Positions 17,496 through 25,959 of a stretch of DNA of 64,000 nucleotides are shown here, one piece after another (position 1 is the first letter of the stretch; each line of letters starts with the position of its first letter). The translations under genes and the position numbers were made by a program. The stretch comes from Simiduia agarivorans SA1 = DSM 21679 (GTDB lineage Bacteria > Pseudomonadota > Gammaproteobacteria > Pseudomonadales > Cellvibrionaceae): positions 868,001 to 932,000 of the forward strand of contig NC_018868.3 in NCBI RefSeq assembly GCF_000305785.2, in the 5' to 3' direction. Below the pieces are notes generated by a model, which ran no database searches, was not told where the DNA came from, and saw only the letters and a program-made list of their open reading frames with translations.

Positions 17496-18807
17496 ATTTC
17501 CGGAATCGTTTCTTTTTGGCGCCGCCACTTCGTCCTATCAAATTGAGGGAGCAACCCATCTGGACGGCAGGGGTGCTTCGATTTGGGATGCTTTTTGCAC
17601 CCAGCCCGGCAATATCATTGATGCCAGCAATGGCGATATCGCCTGCGATCATTACCATAAAATGGCGACCGACGTCGCGCTGATGCGCGAGCTGAATCTG
17701 CAAGCTTACCGCTTTTCCATCGCCTGGCCACGCATCCAACCGGAGGGCAAAGGTAACGCCAATGAGCAGGGCCTGGCCTTTTATGATCGACTGATCGATA
17801 CATTACTCGCGCACGGCATTGCGCCCTACTGCACGCTTTACCACTGGGATTTACCATTGGCCCTGGGTGAAGCCGGCGGTTGGCTCAATCGCGACACAGC
17901 CTACCGCTTTGCTGACTATGCCCACATCATCGGCCAACGATTTGGTGACCGGATTCATACCTTTGCCACGTTAAATGAACCACGCTGTGCCGCCTTCGTC
18001 GGGCATTTGGAGGGTCGCCACGCACCGGGTTTAACCTGCCTGAAGAGCACGCTCGTAGCTGCACACCACATGATGCTGGCACACGGAATGGGTATTCAGG
18101 CATTAAGGGAAGAAACCCCGGCCAAACTCGGCATTGTGCTCGACCTCAAGCCCTATCACCCCATCGATGACCATCCCGATAATCAGCGCGCGGCTCGCTG
18201 CGGTGACGGCATATTCAATCACTGGTTTGCCGACCCACTGTTTGGCAAAGGCTATCCAGAAGAACTGGTGGCGGGATTTGGCGACAACATGATGGCGTTT
18301 GATGACGCAGACCTGAAAACCATCGCCCAGCCCATGGATAGCCTGGGTATCAACTACTACACTCGCAGCTTGACGCGATTTAATGACAAAAAGCCCTTCC
18401 CTCATGCAGAGGAAGTACGCAACCCAGGTGCAGCCTATTCCGACATGGGATGGGAAATTTATCCCGATGGCTTAACGGAAATGCTTACCCGTTTTCATCA
18501 ACGCTACAAAGTGAAAGACTATTATATTGCCGAAAACGGAGGCGCCTTTCCTGACCACAGAATTGTCGACGGTCAAGTACAAGACAACGACCGCACGGAA
18601 TACATGCAGCGTCACCTGCAGGCGCTGGCCGCAGCAATGGGCAAAGGAGTGCCGGTATCGGCCTATCTGGCCTGGTCATTGATGGATAATTTTGAGTGGG
18701 GCCTGGGCTACACCAAACGCTTCGGCTTGGTCCATGTGGACTACGACACCTTGGCTAGGACCCCCAAATCAAGCGCTATTTGGTACCGCAATTTTATTGC
18801 CGGATAA
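17485..18807 (+). CDS. GH1 family beta-glucosidase
   Basis: A 440-residue cytoplasmic glycoside hydrolase with no signal peptide, so it acts on imported sugars. The acid/base Glu is near residue 165 in ATLNEPRCAAF and the nucleophile Glu near 350 in YYIAENGGAF. The minus-one subsite motifs FLFGAATSSYQIEG, LYHWDLP and SLMDNFEW are present. Two usual GH1 positions differ: Arg replaces the Trp after NEP, and Ala replaces the Thr of the TENG motif. The ATG at 17485 matches the family N-terminus; the longer frame to 17434 is inside the ATPase gene. It is the last gene of the gntK operon. Confidence 0.93.
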   Translation: MRTEFPESFLFGAATSSYQIEGATHLDGRGASIWDAFCTQPGNIIDASNGDIACDHYHKMATDVALMRELNLQAYRFSIAWPRIQPEGKGNANEQGLAFYDRLIDTLLAHGIAPYCTLYHWDLPLALGEAGGWLNRDTAYRFADYAHIIGQRFGDRIHTFATLNEPRCAAFVGHLEGRHAPGLTCLKSTLVAAHHMMLAHGMGIQALREETPAKLGIVLDLKPYHPIDDHPDNQRAARCGDGIFNHWFADPLFGKGYPEELVAGFGDNMMAFDDADLKTIAQPMDSLGINYYTRSLTRFNDKKPFPHAEEVRNPGAAYSDMGWEIYPDGLTEMLTRFHQRYKVKDYYIAENGGAFPDHRIVDGQVQDNDRTEYMQRHLQALAAAMGKGVPVSAYLAWSLMDNFEWGLGYTKRFGLVHVDYDTLARTPKSSAIWYRNFIAG

Positions 18808-18817
18808 CCGGCAATAA
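18794..18817. terminator. Hairpin between bgl and lon-like genes, possible terminator
   Basis: TTATTGCCGG (18794-18803) and CCGGCAATAA (18808-18817) form a perfect 10-bp stem with loop ATAA. The stem includes the stop codon of the beta-glucosidase gene and lies between two converging genes. No long T-tract follows on either strand, so termination is only a suggestion. Confidence 0.4.
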
Positions 18818-18827
18818 AGCGACAACA

Positions 18828-21206
18828 TTACTTTGCCAATGCCGACAGCGCCTTCAACCTCGCAAGCGCTGCGGCATGGATACTGCCCTTTGTAAATCCG
18901 CCAGCCGGCAGGAGCTCACCGGCATCCTTATCAAGTAAAATGGCCAATGCCTGATCAATATGATCGACGGCATAAATGGCAAACCGGCCTTCCGACACCG
19001 CCTGACATACGTCATCATCCAGCTGAAGATTAATCAGATTGGTGCGCGGAATTATCACACCTTGCCGTCCGGTCAGACCACGGTCTTCACACAAGCGATA
19101 GAAGCCTTCTATTTTTTCGTTGACGCCTCCGATGGATTGCACTTCGCCATGCTGATTCATGGATCCTGTTACTGCCAGGGACTGATCAACAGGTAAGCCG
19201 GTAGCCGCTGAAATCAACGCACAGGCTTCGGCCATGGATGCGCTGTCTCCATCCACCAGGCCATAGGACTGTTCCAGCGCAATATTGGCAGAGATAGAAA
19301 GTTGGAAGTGCTGACCGTAGGTGTGGCCTAAAAAGCCGGTCAGAATCATGACGCCTTTGGAGTGTATGGCACGCCCCAATTCAGCTTCGCGTTCAATATC
19401 GGTCACACCCTGTTTGCCCGCATAAACGGTAGCGGAAATCCGCGCCGGGGTACCAAAGGAAGTGTCACCAACAGATAGCACGGTCAGCCCGTTGATCTTA
19501 CCAACCGCCCAACCGTCTGTACTGATCAGAATCTGGCGTTCCTGTATTTCTTCTAACATTGCCTCGCTGATACGCCCGGTGCGATTGCGCTTTGCCAATT
19601 GTGCCGCCCGGATATGATGAGACCGGATGTCGCCGGTACCGCCTTGCTGTCGCCACAAATAACAAGCCTCGTCCAGCAACTCGTTCCATTGCTGGATATT
19701 CGCCGACAGTTTTTTCTGGTGTTCGGCGTGGCGCAATGCCGTTTGTCCCAATACAGCCACCGCGTCATCCGCAATAGGAGGATAATTCAGCCGTTTGCCT
19801 CTTTCTCGCACGAGGCTACTGAACGCGGCCAGATTGGCATCATCACATTTCAGTGTGCGATCAAAATCCGCCAGCACCCGGAATAACTCGGAGAACTCTT
19901 CATCGTATTGTTGCAACGTGTAGTAGATTTCCGGGCTACCCAATAAAATGACTTTGACTTTCAAGGGGATTTTTTCGGGTTGCAGATTGTAACTGGCACC
20001 CGCCGACAATTCCGACAGCGGGTGCTCTATCTGCACCTGCTGGGTTTTCATTACCAATTTGAACTGTTGCCAGATATGGGGCTGAGCTAATAATTTTTCC
20101 GCATCAAGCACCAGGTAGCCGCCATTGGCGCGGTGAAATGCACCCGGGCGGATCATCCGATAGTTGGTGTGCAACATGCCTTGCGCCATGGCGTAATCAA
20201 CCGCCCCGAATAAATTCTGAAAACTCGGGTTCTGTTCATAGATAACCGGCGCACCACCGTGTACATCCCGTTCCTCCAACAGATTGGGAAGGAATTTCCG
20301 TTCCAACTTGCGACGGAACTTGCGGTCATCCGGGTCCTCATCCTCCTCATTGGCGAGAATTTCCAGCAAGGTGTCTGCGATATGTTCTTTAACGTTTTTC
20401 AGGTACTTCTGGACACCCAGATGGCTACCCCACTCACGGCCCAACTCCTTTAACAAGGGTTTGACCACCTGATCAATGGTGGCGTATTTGAGTTCGCGCA
20501 ACTGATCGACTGCCTCGCGCTTCCAGAGAGGAAGCTCCAACAGTTGCTCGGTTAAGCGTTCTTCCAACTCGGCCAAAAGGCGGTAAAAATGCTCCCGCTC
20601 CTCCTCTGACAAGGCAGCAAACTGGGCGTCATCAATAGCCTGGCCATCCACCAGCGGGGCAAAAGTGACATTGCCCTCCTCCTCGTACAGGCCCACATTG
20701 TTAGCCAACGCCAATTGCTCCACGCCGGCAATTGCCTCTTCGTAACGACGCTGAAAATGGCGGTCGATTTGTTTCTTCTTGCGCTGGTAGGCCGGGTTTT
20801 CGAATACCTCAGGGAACAACGCAATGAGCTCATCAATAAACCGGTTGATCCGGGTGATCAGCTGTTTGCCCTCACCGGGGTTAAGCCAAAGCGCGAGCGG
20901 CGCATGGGGATTGTCAAAATTGTTGATATAACACCACTCGGCGCCGGCTGGCAGATTGGCAGCGTGGGCCTCCAGGGATTGCTTGATCAGCGTTCGCCGC
21001 CCGGTGCCGGATTCACCTACCGCGAAGATATTGAAGCCCTGGATGTCCATAGATAGCCCGAACTCAAGCGCCTCCCGCGCCCGCTGGTGCCCAATGACCC
21101 TGAGATCCGCCGGCTCGGTTTCCGGCTGTGCTCCACACAGGGAAGGCGTTATGGTTCGTCCTAATTGTTCAGGTGTCAGGAGGCACTGCTGCTTAGCCTT
21201 CGACAT
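18828..21206 (-). CDS. Lon-family ATP-dependent protease (AAA_32/LonB-like)
   Basis: A 792-residue cytoplasmic protein. The N-terminal AAA-type region has FAVGESGTGRRTLI, where the usual Walker A Lys is Arg. A middle helical region is followed by GGYLVLDAEKLL near residue 365 (Walker B region). The C-terminal Lon protease domain has the catalytic Ser in GDSASMAEACALI and Lys in GGVNEKIEGFY. There is no Lon N-terminal substrate domain, so this is the LonB or YcbZ-like branch. ATG 21206 is the only good start. It converges on the beta-glucosidase gene. Confidence 0.9.
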   Translation of the reverse strand: MSKAKQQCLLTPEQLGRTITPSLCGAQPETEPADLRVIGHQRAREALEFGLSMDIQGFNIFAVGESGTGRRTLIKQSLEAHAANLPAGAEWCYINNFDNPHAPLALWLNPGEGKQLITRINRFIDELIALFPEVFENPAYQRKKKQIDRHFQRRYEEAIAGVEQLALANNVGLYEEEGNVTFAPLVDGQAIDDAQFAALSEEEREHFYRLLAELEERLTEQLLELPLWKREAVDQLRELKYATIDQVVKPLLKELGREWGSHLGVQKYLKNVKEHIADTLLEILANEEDEDPDDRKFRRKLERKFLPNLLEERDVHGGAPVIYEQNPSFQNLFGAVDYAMAQGMLHTNYRMIRPGAFHRANGGYLVLDAEKLLAQPHIWQQFKLVMKTQQVQIEHPLSELSAGASYNLQPEKIPLKVKVILLGSPEIYYTLQQYDEEFSELFRVLADFDRTLKCDDANLAAFSSLVRERGKRLNYPPIADDAVAVLGQTALRHAEHQKKLSANIQQWNELLDEACYLWRQQGGTGDIRSHHIRAAQLAKRNRTGRISEAMLEEIQERQILISTDGWAVGKINGLTVLSVGDTSFGTPARISATVYAGKQGVTDIEREAELGRAIHSKGVMILTGFLGHTYGQHFQLSISANIALEQSYGLVDGDSASMAEACALISAATGLPVDQSLAVTGSMNQHGEVQSIGGVNEKIEGFYRLCEDRGLTGRQGVIIPRTNLINLQLDDDVCQAVSEGRFAIYAVDHIDQALAILLDKDAGELLPAGGFTKGSIHAAALARLKALSALAK

Positions 21207-21359
21207 GGGGCATCCTTATGCGATCACAATAGCCTAAGCATACACCCATCAAGGGCCAGCTTGGCAAGCCCGGCCCCAACAGCACCATTGCACGCTAAGT
21301 GTTTATTTTTTAACCCATTTTCATCATTTCATTGATGTAAGTCCGGGTGCCAAGAAGCC

Positions 21360-21388
21360 TTGCTTTCGCCCCGACCTTTGTGTAGAGT
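21360..21388 (+). promoter_or_regulatory. Likely promoter of tRNA-Ser
   Basis: TTGCTT (21360-21365) and TAGAGT (21383-21388) with a 17-base spacer, followed by a GC-rich discriminator (TGCGCCCT). The tRNA starts 47 bases downstream. Confidence 0.5.
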
Positions 21389-21435
21389 TGCGCCCTCTTT
21401 GACAAGGGCCCCATCCGGCCTGGTCAGACATCTTC

Positions 21436-21523
21436 GGTGAGGTGTCCGAGTGGTCGAAGGAGCACGCCTGGAAAGTGTGTATATCGAAAGGTATCGAGGG
21501 TTCGAATCCCTCCCTCACCGCCA
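21436..21523 (+). tRNA. tRNA-Ser(GGA)
   Basis: An 88-base class II tRNA with encoded CCA. The acceptor stem GGTGAGG pairs with CCTCACC, the anticodon GGA lies in CGCCTGGAAAGTGTG, a long variable arm (TATATCGAAAGGTATC) follows, and the T arm is GAGGGTTCGAATCCCTC. Its last 12 bases are also one end of a 30-bp inverted repeat that forms the terminator. Confidence 0.96.
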
Positions 21524-21577
21524 TATAAAAAAAGGCCCGCCTGCAAAGGCGGGCCTTTTTTTATATGGCGGTGAGGG
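21512..21577 (+). terminator. 30-bp perfect palindrome terminating tRNA-Ser
   Basis: Arms 21512-21541 and 21548-21577 are exact complements around the loop TGCAAA. The core is GGCCCGCC/GGCGGGCC with A and T tracts, a normal intrinsic terminator. The left arm takes in the last 12 bases of tRNA-Ser, so the transcript downstream of the T-tract is complementary to the acceptor strand and CCA end. Confidence 0.85.
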
Positions 21578-21604
21578 CGTGATAAGAAACCTCGCAGGGT
21601 TCGA

Positions 21605-21660
21605 CTGATTCGCCCGGAGCGAATCAGAGCAGCGGCAACCGCCGCTGGGGCGAAGCCCAG
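21605..21660. repeat. Row of three small palindromes after tRNA-Ser
   Basis: CTGATTCGC-CCGGA-GCGAATCAG (21605-21627, 9-bp stem), CAGCGGC-AACC-GCCGCTG (21630-21647, 7-bp stem) and CTGGG-GCGAAG-CCCAG (21645-21660) lie side by side. The last two overlap and could be alternative folds. No gene covers this gap before the nitroreductase stop at 21677. Confidence 0.6.
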
Positions 21661-21676
21661 AGCCCACCCTCAAAAA

Positions 21677-22234
21677 TCACCAGGACTGAAAGAAATCCCC
21701 AGCATCCAGTGAAGGGGCCTCTCTGAAGCCAGATTCCGGTGTTCCCAAATACAAAAAACCGACAATCTGATCGTCCTCCGCGAGGCCTAATGCCTTATGC
21801 AAAGGCCGGCTGAAAGCCAGATCGCCCGTGCGCCAGTAGGCTCCCACACCCAGCGCATAAGCGGCGCTGAGCATGTTTTGTACAGCACATCCCGCAGAAA
21901 TGAGCTGTTCATCACGTGGCACTTTCGGGTGATCCACGATTCTGGCAACGGCAATGGTCACCATCGGCGCGCGCAATGGCATCGCGCGAAATCGCTCCTG
22001 CTGGGCTTCGCTGAGTCCAGGATCACTTTCCAATGCGGCCTGGCAAAACAGATCGCCCAGGGCACTCAACCGATCACCACTGACCTCAAGAAAGCGCCAA
22101 GGCCTCAGATTCGCGTGATCTGCCGCTCGCAGGGCCGCCCGACGCAATGCGTCCAATTGCTTGTCATCCGGCGCAGGTGCTTTCAGCTTCCCCACCGATA
22201 CCCTCTGCGTCAGCGCCCTAATCGCATCCATCAT
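21677..22234 (-). CDS. Nitroreductase family protein (YdjA-like)
   Basis: A 185-residue FMN-dependent oxidoreductase of the small YdjA branch. N-terminal ALTQRVSVGKL stands for the usual RRS phosphate contact, and HANLRPWRFLEV and GVGAYWRTGDLAF are FMN or substrate segments conserved in this branch. The natural substrate is unknown. Two adjacent ATG codons (22234 and 22231) are both possible starts. It is transcribed away from the coiled-coil gene. Confidence 0.85.
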   Translation of the reverse strand: MMDAIRALTQRVSVGKLKAPAPDDKQLDALRRAALRAADHANLRPWRFLEVSGDRLSALGDLFCQAALESDPGLSEAQQERFRAMPLRAPMVTIAVARIVDHPKVPRDEQLISAGCAVQNMLSAAYALGVGAYWRTGDLAFSRPLHKALGLAEDDQIVGFLYLGTPESGFREAPSLDAGDFFQSW

Positions 22235-22344
22235 CGCCTCTTGGTTGTTTGGCTCAAAACCGGCATCTTACCAGCGCAAAAAGTGGCTGCGCGACACCTT
22301 ATCTACCATAATGGAATAAAGCGGCCGTTTTTAAGGTTGGCACA

Positions 22345-23502
22345 ATGGCCATAGACAACTGGATGATATACACAGCTATCGAGGTAATCCTCGTGCTGCT
22401 CGTCCTGTGTGGGCTGTTACTGTTTCACGCCAAAGGCCTCAAAGCCGCGATTCAGGCCCTGCAAAACCGGCTGTCTCAGGCCCTCAGTGAGCTGAAGGCG
22501 GCAAAACTTGCCCAAAATAGTCAACCTGCTGACATAGATGAGTCTCTGCAAGCCCAGATTGCCGATACCGAAGCGTTTCATGCTCAACAAAACCCCGATC
22601 GATCGATCGAGGCTGATCTGGCGCCAGATAGCCCCCCTGCCCGACTCGCCGCGGCCCTGAGACATCGCTTCCTGAAAACGGAGCAAGCGGCGCATCGACA
22701 GGGCGTACACGATTGGGACCAGTTGGTCCAGGCTTACCAACCCATGCTGGACAGCAAAAAAGCCCCCTCCCAGGAACCCTTGCAAGATAACCCCACACCT
22801 GACCCCGGTGCGTTGAGTTACGAAGAACAGCGCCATGAAATCGCGCGCTTCAAACGACTCTTCACCACCATGGAGGGCCAGTGGAAAGAGGCCAAAAACA
22901 AGGCCGAAGGCTATTATCAGGAACTGATCCGTTTGATTGGCAGCACAGAGGACCCGGCACAGCAGGCGCTCAAAGCCCTGGCCGAATCCGAACTGGCCCA
23001 GCTGAGCCAACAACAGGTACCTGTGCCTGCCCGATCGGCCGATGGACCCAACCGGGATGACCTCGACCACCTGAAATCAGAAAATGCCGCCCAACGCGAA
23101 CAAATAGAACAACTCAAGGCCCGACTGGCTGACCTTCCAGAAGGCGATCAGACCGGGCTTATCGGGGATCTCGAGCGACAACTGGAGAAACAGCTCCGCC
23201 TGATGCAAGAATCAGAAGTGTGTATAGAACTGCTCGAACAAGAGATAGCCGGGCTCAATAAAAAACTGGCTGAGTCCAAATCCGATCTGCCAGACTCACC
23301 CAACATAGACAAATTATTCAAAGAAAAACAACAACTTAGCAAAAAAATCCAACAACTTGAGGGAGAGAACGAACAACTTGTGGGGCTGGCAGAAGCCGCC
23401 GATGCAGAACAGCGCCGGCGATTAGCTGAAAAAGACGCTGAAATAGGGAAATTGAAGAAAAAGCTGGTGCAAATGATCAAGGCCAATAAATCGGAAAATT
23501 AA
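22345..23502 (+). CDS. Membrane-anchored coiled-coil protein, function unknown
   Basis: A 385-residue protein not assigned to a named family. One membrane segment lies at about residues 7-28 (IYTAIEVILVLLVLCGLLLF); the rest faces the cytoplasm if the short N-terminus is periplasmic. Helical regions at about 30-55 and 155-215 and a long charged coiled coil from about 235 to the end (LIGDLERQLEKQLRLMQES, KLKKKLVQMIKANK) dominate, with a Pro/Asp-rich linker near 85-145. It precedes the adenylate cyclase gene by 158 bases on the same strand. A scaffolding role is possible but unproven. Confidence 0.75.
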   Translation: MAIDNWMIYTAIEVILVLLVLCGLLLFHAKGLKAAIQALQNRLSQALSELKAAKLAQNSQPADIDESLQAQIADTEAFHAQQNPDRSIEADLAPDSPPARLAAALRHRFLKTEQAAHRQGVHDWDQLVQAYQPMLDSKKAPSQEPLQDNPTPDPGALSYEEQRHEIARFKRLFTTMEGQWKEAKNKAEGYYQELIRLIGSTEDPAQQALKALAESELAQLSQQQVPVPARSADGPNRDDLDHLKSENAAQREQIEQLKARLADLPEGDQTGLIGDLERQLEKQLRLMQESEVCIELLEQEIAGLNKKLAESKSDLPDSPNIDKLFKEKQQLSKKIQQLEGENEQLVGLAEAADAEQRRRLAEKDAEIGKLKKKLVQMIKANKSEN

Positions 23503-23660
23503 CGCGAATAACGCATTAAAGCTGCCAGTGCTTATTTCACCAAGCAATAGACTTTTGACGCCAAAACCCATTTAATAGGCGATTGAATAGGGGAAATTCA
23601 CCAGGGATAGGCGACTCCGGAAAAAACAACTATATTCGGGACTTAGGGCCAACCTGCTTA

Positions 23661-25022
23661 ATGACCAGCTCAGAATCAACGCCGCTGTTTCAGTATTATT
23701 TCCGTGCACTCATCTGTTTTGCCGCAGCCGGAACACTGGCCGCCGAAATCGATTGGAATAGCATTGATGTCCTCAAGCCCCTGTTTGTGGTCGTACTCCT
23801 CGCCTACACCTACGGCGCCTACTACCTGACCAAGCGCTTCAGCGGCGATCAACTGCTGACCCTGACCAAAGCATTAGCCTGGACCGACGCAGGCCTGATT
23901 GGCGTCTCTCTCAGCCTGGTTAACTTCAGCCTGTTACCCTGCATCCTGTTTCTCACCATGATTCAGTTCAATGCGCTACTTAATGGCGGATTGAGAAAAT
24001 GGGGCGAAGACAATGCGGCCTTTCTTGCGGGCATTCTGCTCAGCTTTCTGATTTACGAACCCCAATGGGTTCTGTCTGGCACCCTCGAAATCAGCGCCGC
24101 CAGCCTGATCGGCGTCATCACTTATTTTTGTGCCTACGCCCTGTTCACCCATTCGCGCATGAGCAAGCTTGGCCTTGAGACCCAACGCCTGGAGCAGGAA
24201 CAACAGCTGCACAAGATGCGAACCTATAAGTTGTCCCGCTACCTGCCCCCGCCCGTATGGAAAGCCATCAATGAAGGCAGAGATAAGTCACTACAAACCG
24301 AGCGCAAACGCCTGACAGTATTTTTTTCCGACATCAAGGACTTCAGTGAGCTGGCGGAAGAGATGGAAGCGGAAGCGCTGACCGACCTGCTGAACACCTA
24401 CCTGACGGATATGACCAAAATCGTTCAGCAGTTTGGCGGTACCATCGACAAGTTTATGGGCGACGGTATTATGGTGCTGTTCGGCGACTCGGCATCTAAA
24501 GGTGTAAAACAAGACGCCCTGCGGTGCGTTGCTATGGCCATTGCCATGAAAAAACGCATGAAGACTTTGCAGCAACACTGGCATCACCAGGGTGTTAAAC
24601 GGCCCCTGCAGATCCGCATGGGCATCAATACCGGTTACTGCACCGTTGGTACATTCGGTACTGCCAACCACCTGGATTACACGGCGCTCGGCGCCCACGT
24701 AAACCTCGCCAGCCGGCTTGAATCTGCCGCAGAACCCGGTGAAATCCTCGTCTCACATGAGACCTGGGGCCTGGTGAAAGACACGATCATGTGTCGCGAC
24801 AAGGGCAACGTATTGGTGAAAGGTTTCAGCCACCCAATAAAGGTGTATCAGGTGGTCGATCTGCGTAAGAATCTGGGCGCCAACCAGAGTTACTTCGAAC
24901 AGAATCTCGAAGGATTCACCATGTACCTCGACATGGAAAAAATCCGCAACTTTGACAAGGAAAAGGTGCTGGAAGCCCTGGCGGAAGTGTCTGAAAAACT
25001 GCGCGACAAAATCATCCCCTGA
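23661..25022 (+). CDS. Membrane-bound class III adenylate cyclase
   Basis: A 453-residue protein. Residues 10-165 hold about five or six membrane helices without a known sensor domain; a short helix and linker follow, then a cyclase domain from about residue 210. Metal-binding Asp residues are near 224 (FFSDIKDFSE) and 268 (KFMGDGIMVLFGD). The purine-selecting Asp is near 339 (HLDYTALG) and the transition-state Asn/Arg near 348-352 (NLASRLE). All point to active ATP cyclisation. The ATG at 23661 is preferred to a TTG at 23583 because it precedes the first hydrophobic region directly. Confidence 0.9.
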   Translation: MTSSESTPLFQYYFRALICFAAAGTLAAEIDWNSIDVLKPLFVVVLLAYTYGAYYLTKRFSGDQLLTLTKALAWTDAGLIGVSLSLVNFSLLPCILFLTMIQFNALLNGGLRKWGEDNAAFLAGILLSFLIYEPQWVLSGTLEISAASLIGVITYFCAYALFTHSRMSKLGLETQRLEQEQQLHKMRTYKLSRYLPPPVWKAINEGRDKSLQTERKRLTVFFSDIKDFSELAEEMEAEALTDLLNTYLTDMTKIVQQFGGTIDKFMGDGIMVLFGDSASKGVKQDALRCVAMAIAMKKRMKTLQQHWHHQGVKRPLQIRMGINTGYCTVGTFGTANHLDYTALGAHVNLASRLESAAEPGEILVSHETWGLVKDTIMCRDKGNVLVKGFSHPIKVYQVVDLRKNLGANQSYFEQNLEGFTMYLDMEKIRNFDKEKVLEALAEVSEKLRDKIIP

Positions 25023-25040
25023 TTGCCACGGCAGTGAATA

Positions 25041-25880
25041 TCACTGACGCACTAACCGCAAAACCTCGGGCTGCTCTCCACAATTGCTTCGCCAGGGATT
25101 TATATCCAAGCCGCCCCGCCGGGTATAACGGGCGTAGACCGTGAGTTTTTCCGGCGTACAACGGCGCAGTATGTCCAGAAAAATTCGTTCGACACAATGC
25201 TCGTGAAAATCCCGGTGCTGGCGATAGGATACGATATAACGCAGCAGTGAAGTCCGATCAATGGCCGGCCCGGTATAGTGTACGTAGAGACTGGCCCAGT
25301 CGGGCTGACCAGTGACCGGGCAATTGGACTTTAGCAGATCCGAACATAGCGCTTCTTGCACGGTTGGTGCGTTCTCAACCCGCGCCAGCAAACCCGCATC
25401 CGGCTGATAAACATCACAGTCCACCGCCAGCTCATCGATGGACTCGGCAGCAAAATGCCCCATCCCCATCGACAACCCCTGCTTCATTGACAGGCACCGC
25501 ACCATGACCGGCGCGCCGCAAGCGTCGGTTAAATCCTTTTCCATCAGCTTCGCCACAGTCTGCATGGAAGAGAATCGCGACTGATTGAAACTGTTCAGAT
25601 AGAGCTTGAATGATTTGGACTCAACAATAAATTCGCTGGTGCAGGGAAACTCGAACTCGGCCATGGCCACACACGGTTTTCCTCTGTCATCCAGCCATGA
25701 AAGCTCATAGGCGGTCCAGCGATCGGCACCCTTGAACGGCAGCAAGTCTCCCTCTAACTCAAGCGCCTGACGGGCAAGCGCGCGGGGAATAGGATCCAGC
25801 AGTGACGCGTCGTAACTATCCTTGTAATCCGAGGATTTCCCCAAGTGTGACGGACCGTGGTTTTCAATAACACCAGACAT
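25041..25880 (-). CDS. queF: NADPH-dependent preQ0 reductase QueF
   Basis: A 279-residue, long (two-domain) QueF that reduces 7-cyano-7-deazaguanine to preQ1, the precursor of queuosine at tRNA position 34. The active Cys is in LLKSNCPVTGQPDW and the QueF motif is VESKSFKLYLNSFNQ. The C-terminal half has QHRDFHEHCVERIF and ARYTRRGGLDINPWRS. ATG 25880 gives the family N-terminus; the frame to 25925 has no support. It lies beside an ABC-2 exporter, as I recall for the queF region of Pseudomonas. Confidence 0.95.
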   Translation of the reverse strand: MSGVIENHGPSHLGKSSDYKDSYDASLLDPIPRALARQALELEGDLLPFKGADRWTAYELSWLDDRGKPCVAMAEFEFPCTSEFIVESKSFKLYLNSFNQSRFSSMQTVAKLMEKDLTDACGAPVMVRCLSMKQGLSMGMGHFAAESIDELAVDCDVYQPDAGLLARVENAPTVQEALCSDLLKSNCPVTGQPDWASLYVHYTGPAIDRTSLLRYIVSYRQHRDFHEHCVERIFLDILRRCTPEKLTVYARYTRRGGLDINPWRSNCGEQPEVLRLVRQ

Positions 25881-25959
25881 GACATTCCACTCTGTAAACC
25901 GGCTATTGCACCAGTAAATCGGCACAATGAACCAAAGTAAAGTAACTTGGGATTAACGG

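Noticed and set aside
22417..23070. 217-residue minus-strand frame opposite the coiled-coil gene
   Set aside because: It has no domain, and coiled-coil codon bias on the plus strand explains the open frame.
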